From the NCBI RefSeq assembly GCF_040939455.1, contig NC_134106.1:73787001-73851000 (forward strand): a stretch of DNA of 64,000 bases. The letters run 5' to 3'. Of this stretch, positions 32,401 through 44,400 are shown one piece after another; positions within the stretch are counted from its first letter, which is position 1, and every line of letters starts with the position of its first letter. Both the position numbers and the translations under genes were made by a program. The notes under the pieces are model-generated. The model did no database searches. It was not told the DNA's origin and saw only the letters and a list, made by a program, of their open reading frames with translations. This DNA is from Microcebus murinus (Eukaryota; Chordata; Mammalia; Primates; Cheirogaleidae).

Positions 32401-35400
32401 GCAGGAGGATCACTTGAGCTCAGGAGTTTGAGATTGCTGTGAGCCAGGCTGACGCCACGGCACTCACTCTAGCCTGGGCAACAAAGCGAGACTCTGTCTC
32501 CAAAAAAAAAAAAAAAAAAAAAACAAAACAAACAAATAAGTGAAGTCCCTGCCCTCCCAAGGCTTATGTTCTAGATGAGAGAGACAAACATCAAACAAGT
32601 CATGATCAAAGTCCCTGTTAGTCTAGCAATTGGTTTTGGGTCATGGAGATTGATTTCTTCTAAATTCTGTGTTCTCTTATCCTTTTTTTTTTTTTTGCAT
32701 TTCCTGTTTCCCTAGCTAGATTTCATGTATGTTCATGTTTTTTTTTTAATTATATCACTTCCCCCACCCCCCGAAAACTGACAAAGATAGTATTTGAAGA
32801 TACTTAAAACAAGGAAGTTTTTTAAAGGAGCTGGTAATGGTTTTATTTGGCATTGTATAGTGTCTGGCACATTGCAGTATTCTAGAAATGATGTTTGAGG
32901 GAATAAAACTATGCAAATATGAAAGAAATACATATATTTCATTAATATTCTTAGAATGCTATGTTTATGCATAGAATGTCTCTGAAATGATCATAGAAAA
33001 AAATGTATAGGAGCAGTTGTGGTCTCTGAGAAGGAGAATACAGGCCTAAGGAAGGGATGAGAAGACTTTTTATTGAATTAATTTTGAATTATTTTGCAAT
33101 TACAGAAATTCTAATCATAATTTTTAATCACTGTACTTTCCAAGCCTTGCTTGGGATCCTTCTGTACTGATGATTAATTTTATTTTGTCTTTTATAGGCC
33201 TTATCTAAAAGCCAAGAATAATTGCCCAAATCTACCGCCTTCTAAATCTGTAAGTAGACGCCTTCTAAATCTATAAGTAGAAATTAGTCTTTTTAGAAAT
33301 AGCCATTTTGAAAGCATAATTAGTAATAAAAATTATAAAGATGTTAGTGACCTAAAAACATGCATTTCAGAGATATTTTTAATAAATATAAGAACGTTTG
33401 ATTTAATAAGATAGACTCATTTTTTGAAAAGAACAATATACTATAGTTTAGTTTTGTAAACCAAAAAACCCTTAAGTGGACTAGGTTTTCTTAATAGCTA
33501 ACATTTATTGAATACTTAATGTGTGCCTGTGCCTGGCACTTTTCTGACTTACATTTACCTCAGTGAGTCTTCCCTTATGAGATAGGTATTATTAGTAGCC
33601 CCACTTTGCAGGTAAGCAAACTAAGTCATAGGAAGGTTAAATATTTTCCCCAGGTCACATAGCTATTAAGTGACAAAGCTAAGAGCCTGTAGTCTTAACC
33701 ACTTTGGTATGCTGCCATGAGGTTAATTAGCTCAGTAGTCAGTAAAAGAACACTTACATTGGATCTTCCAAGCTATTTAACAAGTATATGTTTCCTAATC
33801 AATTCAATTCAGCTAAATTGTGTATAAAATGATAAAGTATCTTAATGTACTTAAGGTTTCAGTGGAAGAAATTAGCCTTCTGAAAGGGGCACAAATTCTT
33901 CATCTGCAATAAAATAACCCATAAAAACCCCACCTTTAGTTTTTAAACCATAGTTTTATTTAAGTTCTAAAGTGCAACTGAAATAGTGCTGCCCAAAGTG
34001 AGACATTCTCACTGGTGGGAATTTTAATAAGTTTTAATGATTCATTCACTGAATCATTTTAACACATTTCAGTCATGTGAATGTATGCATATATAGACAT
34101 ATGTATGTTATGTGTATACTTGACATCATTAGACACTGGAGGATAGAAAAGCGTATATAAGGCAAAATTGATGCACAATGATTCAAACAGTTGGGAAGCA
34201 CTAGGTTGCGTTTTCTACTTTATACAGATTGAACCAGTTAGCATGCAAGCTTAAGGAAAAATCTGCTGGAAAGGGCCCTCATTCTGAGTTCCCAGTGACT
34301 TCTCTGGAAACTGACAATAGTGACTTCAGTAAATCATCTCTTAAAGGAGAGTGATACCTACTTTATCAGCTTTACATAGTTTGTAAAGGTAAAAATGAAA
34401 TGGGGAAGGGAATTAAAGAATTTAGGAGAAACTAAAAGCATTATGCAAATAATAGTCATCATTGCAATTGTATATGCTTTACAATTTACATAACACTTTT
34501 GTTACATAACAGTAACAGCTAACATTTGATTGGTTATTACCTGGGCATGGCACTTTATGTTCATTGCCTCAGTACTCAAAACAACCTTGTAAGGGTTGTT
34601 TAAGGGAAGTTAGCCCTATGATTTAATGTCCAAACCAGGATTCCTTTGAGAGCAAAAGGAGGTGTTGTTACTAATTATGTTGGGCCAACAGGCATAAATC
34701 AAAACTATTAATATCTTGTGAAAACCAGGATATATGGCACAATAGATAGTATTCCCATGGACATTCTTTTCGGCCTCCACCCATCTGCCCATGTGTACCC
34801 AGATGCTCAAATAAACAGCATTTTGCTACCAAAAAAAAAAAGTATTAGTATTCCCATTTTACAAATGAGAGGACTGAGGATCAGAGAGATTAAGTACTTA
34901 TGCAAAATTACATAGCCAGTAAAGGTCAGACCCAGGATTTAAACAAAGATATTCTAAAGTAACTTTAATGCATGTTATGAAGGAACACAAGTTTTGCATT
35001 CTATTTCTATCCAGAAGTTTTAACACATTGAGAGAAAATATTTTTAAGTCATATATCTGATGAGGATCTAGTATCCAGGATATATAAAGAACAGTCACAA
35101 CTCAACAACTAAAAGACAAATAACTGAACTTAAAAATGAGCAAAGGGTCTGAATAGACATTTCTCCAAAGAAGATATACAAATGGCCAATAAGGACATGA
35201 AAACATGTTCAACATCATTAGCTATCAGGGAAATGCATCTATTTCACACCTACTAAGATAGCTATAATCAAAAACTCTTATAATAAGTGTTGGGGAGGAT
35301 ATGGAGACATTATAACACTCATACATTGTTGGTGGTAATGCAAAATAGTGTAGCCACTTTGCAAAACAGTTTGGCAGTTTTTTCAAAAGTTAAGCATAGA

Positions 35401-38400
35401 GTTACCATATGACCCAGCAATTCTACTCCTACATAGAGACCCAAGAGAATTGAAAACATATAGTCACACAAAAACATGTACATAAATGTTTCTAACAACA
35501 TTATTTATAATACCCAAAAAGTGGAAACAACTCAAATGTCCATCAATTGATGAATGAATAACTAAAATGTGGTATATCCATACGATGGAATATTATTTAG
35601 CCATTAAAATATAATGAAGCATGTGGCTACAGGATACATGGGAACTCTCTGTACTTTCTGCTCAATTTTGCTGTGAATCTAAAAAAATAAAGTTTATTAA
35701 TTAAAAAAAAGTAAAGTACTGATACGTGCTAAAATATGCCTGCATCTTGAAAACATTATGCCAAGTTAAAGAAGCCAGACACAAAGGCCACATTTTACAT
35801 GATTCCATTATACGACATGTCCCAAATAGGCAAATTCATGGAGATATAGAGACAGAAAGTAGACGAGTGGTTGCCAAGGGCTGCAGGGAGGGTAAAATGG
35901 GGACTGACTGCTAACAAGTACTGGATTTCTTTCTGGAGTGATAAAAATGTTCAGGAATTAGATAGTGGTGATTGGTGTACAATCTTGTGAATACACTAAA
36001 ATCCACTGAATTATATACTTATTAAGATGATAAATTTTATGATATGTGGATTATATCTTAACTTTTTTTAATGTACAAAAAAAGCAGCTAAAATAAATAC
36101 ATTTGGAAACTTTAATACCAACATCCCCAATTTTCAGTAAGCAATGATGGAGAGATCTGAGGTAGATATAAATGTTGAGGCTTAAGGAGTAACCCAGATA
36201 TAGCCATTGTGGGTATACTATCCATCTCACGCTCTGTACTCCCAACTCTCCCCCATTTCATCCCTAATAACACCATACACACCAGTACTGTTCCAAAGTA
36301 GACACCTCCTTGCCTTTAATGCCAAATGGTCCTGGTTAGATTTTCTTTACACACTCATCAAGTGTACATAGTAATTCTTCACAATGTTGTTCATGCTCTG
36401 CAATCCACAGTGACTTGCTCAATTATTTACATATCAATTCTAATCTCCCTTCCCTAGTTTTCAAAGTTCTCTGTAACCTAGCCTTACCTTTCTCATCCAA
36501 AAAGAAATCACATGAGTCGACTTTGCTTATTGATAACATAGAATCTAACCTTAAAATCCTGTCCTGACTTCACAAATATGACTAATTTTCTACTGAAATG
36601 TTAGGTGTTTATTGAGAGCTGTTCCTATATATCTCAGGACTCTCATCATCTACCACCTATGTATCTCCTTGTCTCCCATCTCTGGTGGCAAGACAGAGTT
36701 TCTTGAGTGATGCCGTGATGTTTACAAAGGCAGTGATTTAAAAAAAAAAAAAAATAGTGTAGCTGTACAAAGTACTAGGAGAAACTTATTGAGAAGTGCC
36801 CTAACATAAGTTCATATGTATGTATATTTTCCAGGGTCCCTACGAGGACATTTCACTGGGACATAATGGGCACTCAGCAAGTACTGTTCAATTGAGGCAA
36901 ATTTATTTTTTAAACAGCAATTTTTGTATATTCACTGCATCTCTGCTTGATTCTGTCAAGCTAAAAGATTTTTATATATTAATATTCCTAATAGGAACTC
37001 AAGTTATAAAAATCACCTATTAGTGAGCCTTTCTCTACTTTCTCAGGATCCAACTTTCTTAAATGAAATTCTAAAGAAAATGGCTAATTTTTTTTTCTAG
37101 CATGTGTTTAAACATAGTTATTTTTATCATTATTTTACAAAGAGTGAACTATTGTTATGAATTTTTTCTATACATTTTTGTTTGTCTTTTCAGACTGTTA
37201 GATCCCAAAAGGATATTACCAACCACGTTGTTTTGCCTGTCAAAGATAAAAAGTCAGTTAGCATTAAACTCCAGCCCAGACCAGCCAATATTATAAGGTG
37301 CCAGAAGCCAAAGTTGGAGCCACCAAAACTTCTAGGCAAAGGGCTAATTTCAAGATATGTTTCTTCTAACTCAAACTGTAAGCCTTCTAGCAAGAGTCAG
37401 CAGCAGCATAAAGCTAGGTCATCCACTGTGAGCAAACTGTCAAGAAAACCCGTGGGGTCACTTAATATACAGGAAGTGAAAACTACAAAACAACAGGTAA
37501 TAGATCAAGGAACTGCTAAATGTACAGACTCTGTGGACAACACTCATGTTGAAAACCAATCTTTGGATAAGTTTCTAAAAGAGATAAATAAAGAGAACCT
37601 ACCACAAACCTTATCAAATCCTGAGAGGAAGCCAGATCCTGAATTATGTACCATCAGTAAGCCAAAAACTAACTCTTATAATCTAACCAAGAGCAATTTG
37701 GCTCCTAAACAAGTCTTGGGCAAAAGTTCAGTTAATGGTGCTGTTCTGAAAGACAGAATTCATAAACAACTTGTTGGAGAAAAGCAAATCAGGATTCTGT
37801 CCATAAAATCACACCAACTCTCAAGAGGAACAGATCTTGCAAGACCAGAAGAAAAACCCCCAAGGACAGTTCCCTCTCACTTTAATCAGACCCTTAGTAA
37901 GACTCAATCATCAAAGAAACCAGTGGTCAAGGAGATAAAGGTAATTAGTAATAAATACAAAAGACCAAATGAAATTAAGTTACGGTCACACCCTGTTGCT
38001 GAACAGAAAGTAAAATATACCAAACCCAGGACAGACCCCAATTTGCTTCAGGGAGGAAATAAAAACAGACATCCAAACATCAAGCAAGATCAGAAATCCA
38101 CTCAACCTTGCTTTAGACCTCAAACATGTGTTCTGCAAAAATCAAAAGCCATGAGCCAGAAACATACTGTGACAGCTGGCAGCTGTAATTCAGTCATTCC
38201 ACGCACCCCTAGCATAAGAGCAAATGGAGCCAATGGTAATAAACGTGGCAACAGCTTTCAACAAAAAGCACACACTTTGGACTGCAAGTTGAAAAAGACT
38301 CTTCCCCAGAACCATTTTCTGAACAAGACAGCTCCCAAAACTCAAGCTGGAATCACAAACATAAATGGAAGAAGAGTCCCAAATGAGACCCAAACGAATC

Positions 38401-41400
38401 CAAATATTGAAAAGAAGGCAACAGTAGAGGATCGAAGGTACTTTGCTTTAATTCCAATATTTTGCACCTTAAGATGGTTAGGAAAATTGACCATCAAGAA
38501 TACTTGGTCAGGAAGTAAGCTATAAATAATGGCTCCTAAGTAATTTTTAGCTATAGCCTGACAAAAAGATTTGAAGCAAATATAACAAGTATTAAGACTT
38601 GCTAAAGCTAGGTGGTGCATACATGCATCATAAATCATTCTCTGTAATTTTTCTGTATGCTGAGATAGTTTATTTCTTAAAAAGAAATTGAAACACAGAA
38701 TGGATGAGTTGAGTAAGAAATCAGGGTTGCATGCTGGGCATGGTGGTTCATGCCTATAATTGTAGCACTTTGGGAGGCTGAGGCGGGAGGGTCGCTTTGA
38801 GGCCAAGAGTTCAAGACCAGCTTGGGCGATATAGTGAGACATTGTCTCTACGAAAAATAGAAAAATTAGGCACAGTAGCATGTACCTGTAATCCCATCTA
38901 CTCTGGAGGCTAAGGCAAGAGGATTGTTTGAGCACAGGAATTTGAGGTTGCAGTGAGCTATGATGATGCCATTGTACTCTAGCCAGTAAGTACTCTATCT
39001 CAAACAAAAAAGAGGTTGCAGACGTAGACTACTCATTCAAGAAAGCCCTGCAGCAATAGTACAGACTATTGAGTTCATATAGCTAAGAAGTAGGAAGATA
39101 GTCCCTTGTCAAGCAGACCAGTGATCTAGTTCAAAAACGAAGTTATCAGGAAAAAGGAAATGAAGCTTCCATGAGTCTCACCAGTCCAAGTTTTGAAAAA
39201 TAAGCTAAAGCAGAGAGGAACAGTCAGTTCAAATACAGAGTTCAGATGATAGAAATCAGGATCTCAGGTTGCTGGGCCATAATATTAACATACAGGATGC
39301 TTGAAACTGAGCCCAAGGATTTCGTACACTTTCCACACAGGACCAGACATAGTCCTCATAATGTGAGTGAGTCTCCCAGGAGAAGCATGTATGTATACCT
39401 TGTTGGAGTAGAAAATCAGGAAATTCTTGACAAGAGTAAAAGGAGCATGTAAAATTAGATAGTTGGCTAAAAACTGTAGCAGGATGAAATGAGAGCAGGT
39501 TTAAGTCTCTGGGTACAGCCCTGAACCCCACCAACAAGCTATATTTGCCCTCCTGAAGAGACAGAAAAACACAACTTAATTCAGGGTGATGTGATCGAGA
39601 CAGTAGGGCTGGAATGGCTTCTTTAGATAGAAGGGTCAGGGGAAGTACTTTCAACTGTAATAGCTGAGACCTAAGCCTGGGAAAACACTGATAACAAGAA
39701 AAAGGACAATCCTGAGCAGAAAGAAAAGGGAGTGCAAAGACCCTGAGCGGCTGAATGAGGAAGTCAGGGTCTCTGCCCTAGAGCTCATGGTCTAGATTAG
39801 AGGGTTGGTCTACAACAGAGGATTGGTCATAAAACTGTGTTGCATGTTGAACATGTTTAATTACAAATGGGAATGAGTCTGTAGAGGGATAGATTCACAC
39901 CTTCTGCAAGTGTTCCTTCAGCACCTGCGGCGTGCCAGGTGCTAGGGAATACAGTGGTGAGCATACAATCATAGTCTTTGCCCCATGGAGCTTATTATTT
40001 GGTGTATATATGGAAAGTACTAGGGAAACAAAATTATAGCACTGAGGTCCTAGGACAAAGTTGGCTTTAGAAAAGGAAAGTTCTCTTCATTTATGATTAA
40101 AAGGAAGGCTAAGGGGAGAGGAAGAATTCCAGGAACATAGAAGGAGCACATGCTAGATGTGTCAACTTATATCATTAGTAGTTGGTTACAGTGAAGGTAA
40201 GGAGGGAGTCGTTGGGGCTGAAATAATCACTGTATGGATTGTGCTCTGGAGTACTGTACTCAAGGAGAAAAACAAGAAAGTTAATAGTTTTCATACATTC
40301 AGAAATTAGTTAATGGCATTCTGGAAAAAGCAAAACTATGAGGACAAAAACCAGATCAGTGATTGACAGGAACATGGGGTTGACGACCAAGGAGCGTGAT
40401 GGAATTTTTGAGGATATTGGAATTGTCATATATTGATAATAGTTATGGTTACATGATTTTATTCATTTGTCAAAACTCACAGAATTGCACACTAAAAGTG
40501 AATTTTGCTGTATGTTATTAAATACCTGTGTGTGCTAGGTACTGTGCAAGGTACTGGACCTCCAAGATTTCTGCTTTTGTAGAACTTGTATTCTAGTGGA
40601 GGAGACAGAAAACACACCAATTAAATAAAACAGGATAATTACAGATAGTAACATCTTCAAGGAGGTGTCATTGGAGTGGAGCACTGAAGATGCAAGACAG
40701 GAATGAGCTTGGGTCTAAAAACTGAAAGGATGCCAGAGCTCCTGAAGGAGAGAGAGAGAGTGGCATGAGGTTGGAGAGAGGCAGGCAGTAGCCTTTCAGC
40801 CATGGAAAACATTTTGAATTTTATTCCAAGACCCATTGGAAATCCTTGGCAGTAACACAATCTGGTTTACCTTATTTAAACGAGATTGATGTTTACATAA
40901 ACATCACTTGCTGTGCACAGAATGAATTTCAGTAAGGGTTAGAGTGGAATCAAGGAGATGAGTTAGGCTGTTGCAGCATTTCAGTGACAGTGATGTGGCT
41001 TGGGACGGTGGTAGTGTAAATAGAAGCAATACTGACCATATAATGATGTGTCAGATGTCAGGAAAAGGATGGACTACTCACAGACAACTCCTATTGGGGT
41101 GCTATTTAACAAAGTAAGGAAAACAAGAAATAGATTTGGAGATTAAAATCAAGAAGTTTGCTTTGGACAATATTAGATTTGAAATACCTATCAGACATCA
41201 AATCAAAGTTATCAACTAGGCAGGAGAGTTTTACAAAGTTTGGGCACCAGGGAGAGATCTGGGCTAGAATGTACTTTTGTAAGTCATCAATAATAGTAGC
41301 TGTAATTTTAAAAGCTAGAGAGCCTCTATTCAAATGCCTGGATCTACATGTCTTGGTGTCCCCATTCTCCAAAAAGCAGTCTCTTGCCAGCTTAGAAGCA

Positions 41401-44400
41401 GGATTGGAGAATGTGAACAGTGGGGGAGAGCAAAGATTAGGTGCCATCAGAGAACAGCTATTTAAGAAAAGAGCCCTGAAATTATTGATCTAGCTTATGA
41501 AAGAAAGGGAGTCATGTGTGGTCAAGTGAGGACTAAGGAATCAACCAGGCACGGTGGCTCACACCTGTAATCCTAGCACTCTGGCTGGCCAAGTCTTAAG
41601 GCCAGGAGTTTGAGGTTGTAGTGAGCTATGATGACGCCACTGCACTCTAGCTGGGACAACAGAGCAAGACTCTGTCTCAAAAAAAAAAAGAGGACTAAGG
41701 AACCAAGATCCTATGAAGACAAAATGCAGGCTTGGTGGGTCAGGGTTGAGTGACCCTGGGAGATGGGAGAAATGGAGTGCTGAGTTAGTGATCTCAAAGA
41801 TAGAGGGATGTCTCAGAAAAGCAAGTGTCAGGTAGAGTACCATGAAATGAAAACTTTCAAAGAAAAATAATGAATAATCACGAAGTCAAAAGTTTAAAGA
41901 CTGAAGTGCTGGCCACTTATAATCCTAGTACTCCTGGCATCTGCCTTCTAACAGGTGAGAGCAACCTAGTGCTGTCATTACCCATTTGTAAATTGTTTTT
42001 TAATTCCATTCTCCTGATTTTGTCTATAGTTTATATGTATAGTTATGGTCAATGTATACGTATCGTATACTTTAGAAGTTTGACTATATTTAAGAAAAAA
42101 ACTAAAACCACCATCCCTCTTCCTTTAATTGAATAACAGGAAACAACTAGAAGAATGGCAGAAATCTAAGGGGAAAATCTATAAACGGCCTCCTATGGAA
42201 CTTAAGACAAAAAGGAAGGTAATAGAGGAAATGAATATTTCATTCTGGAAGAGCATGGAACAAGAAGAGGAAGAAAAGAAAGCACAACTGGAACTGTCCA
42301 GTAAAATTAACAACACTCTGACAGAATGTCTGAAGCTCATTGAAGGGGTAAGTGAGAAAAGATAAGCTAGAGCTTTGACTCAGAGACTTGGAGATTTTAA
42401 ACATTTTTCTTAAATATGGTGTAAGGGAGATAGCCTTTGTCTAAGCTAGAAATTTAGCTGCTCTATAAATATGGAATAATAATAGCAATAATAACATACA
42501 CTTAAACAGTGGCTTTGTATGTACATTTATAAACACTTTGTAAGTGCTTTTATAAGCGCTTAAATGATGTCATCTCACATAATTATAATAATGACTATTA
42601 CTATGCCCACTTTACAAATGAAACTGAGGTATAGAGAAGTTGGAGAACTAACCCAAATAATTTGGCTCCAGAGGGATCTAAAAGGAACTTTGCCTTCTTC
42701 AGGTATCAAGGTCCAAAGAGTAACATTTAGCATTTAGGTATGAAACTGAAGTCAAAAGACAAGTTCTTATATTAAGTTGGAATATCCTAAATATTCTGGG
42801 TAGCTATAAATAGTGTCTAAATTATATCTTAGATTCTGCAGATAAGGATAAAATAGGTGGTAAGCAAAGGGTATGATCCTTAGGAGGTTCCATGAAGGAA
42901 AAATAATAAAAATGATGAGGTAGACTTTTATACTAAGATCCTTGCCTAAAGCAAAACCCATTCTGTCTTTTGGCTGGTAATGGACATCAGCAGAAGAAAG
43001 GAAGCCAGTTTTAGTCTATTCCAGGTAACATTTTCACAGCATTCAGTTAAACATTAATTATTTCTCCTTTGTGGAATTAAACTTCAGTTCTTTTTTTTTT
43101 CTTTCTTTCTTTTCTCTTTCATTTTTATCATATTTAAAAAAACATGAATAGAGTTTATTATTTAAATTATTTCAAACAATACAGATAAATGAGAGCTCTT
43201 TCCTCCACACATACATAAATACTTAGACATCCTAAGCTTCTCTCTGGAGATGACCCCTATTGCCAGTCATTCTTCCAGACAGTGTTCATGCATGTCCATA
43301 TAGTATAGGTACCTAAAAAAATGAAGTATGTAGGAGTTTTTCATGAGTTACAATTATTTCACATTTATATATGTGTTCATTGGTTATCTTTTCATGTGTG
43401 TTGCTAGTATCAATGTTATGCCGACTTTGTCAAATGAGCTGGGTATTTTCCTTCTTGACCTATACACTGAAAATAGTTTGTGTAACATGAGAATTTTTTT
43501 TTTTGAAGGTTTAGTAAAAATTTGCCCATAAAATCATATGCTTCTTTGGAGGATAGTTTTGTGTATATATTTTAAATTTTAATATGGTCTACTACATATC
43601 AGTGTAAGGCTAATAAAAAAAAAAAAAAGAAAAGAAAAGAAAGAATATGGTCATTGGTCCACTATTTTTGTACTTGTTTTGTATTTCTTGAGTCAACTAG
43701 TAAATTTTTTACCTTTCTTTAAAATTAGACTTGCCAAAGATTTTTCTCTTTATTAATCTTTTTAAAAGCCTTTTTTTGAGTTTTATTGATTTTCTCTTTT
43801 ATCAATATTTGTACCTATTTATATTTATTATTCTAGCTTTTTAATTGAAAGCTTAGATCATTTAAGTCAGTCTTTCTTATTTTCTTATAAATATGTTTAA
43901 TGCTATAAATTTGCCTCCAAATTTTGCTTTTGTCAGATCCCTCAGATTTCACTAAGTAATGTTTTTTATCAGTCAGAGTTGGCCAGGCGTGGTGGCTCAT
44001 GCCTCTAGTCCTAGCACTCTGGGAAGCCGAGGCGATAGGATCGCTTGAGCTCAGCAGTTCCAGACCAACCTGAGCAAGAGCAAAACCCCGTCTCTACTAA
44101 AAATAAAAAGAAATTAGCCAGACAACTAAAAATAGAAAAAATTAGCTGGATATGGTGGCACACGCCTGTTGTCCCAGCTACATAGGAGGCTGAGGCAGGA
44201 GGTTCACTTGAGCCCAGGAATTGGAGGTTGCTGGGAACTAGGCTGACACCATGGCACTCTAGTCCAACAACAGAGCAAGATTGCCTCAAAAAAAATCAGT
44301 CAGGGTCAAGTCAGAAAAACAGAAACCACACCAGGTATCTCAATAGAAAGAATATAATTGGTTACACGATGTCTTATCTGCGTTCTCTAGAAGTAGACCC

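Larger units (their letters stand above)
33250..37193 (+). other. CKAP2L intron 3
   Basis: Contains MIRs at about 33485-33705 and 34510-34985, the R-segment retrocopy at 34759-34845, and an old L1 at 35030-36066. From 36070 to 37193 no element was recognised. Confidence 0.7.
38438..42139 (+). other. CKAP2L intron 4
   Basis: Contains an Alu at 38730-39011, L2-like blocks at about 39900-40090 and 40490-40890, and an Alu monomer at 41541-41689. No additional exon was recognised. Confidence 0.65.

Noticed and set aside
38342..39007. 221-codon minus-strand open frame
   Set aside because: It overlaps the antisense side of CKAP2L exon 4 and an Alu. The residues [19 protein letters not shown] are typical of translated antisense Alu.
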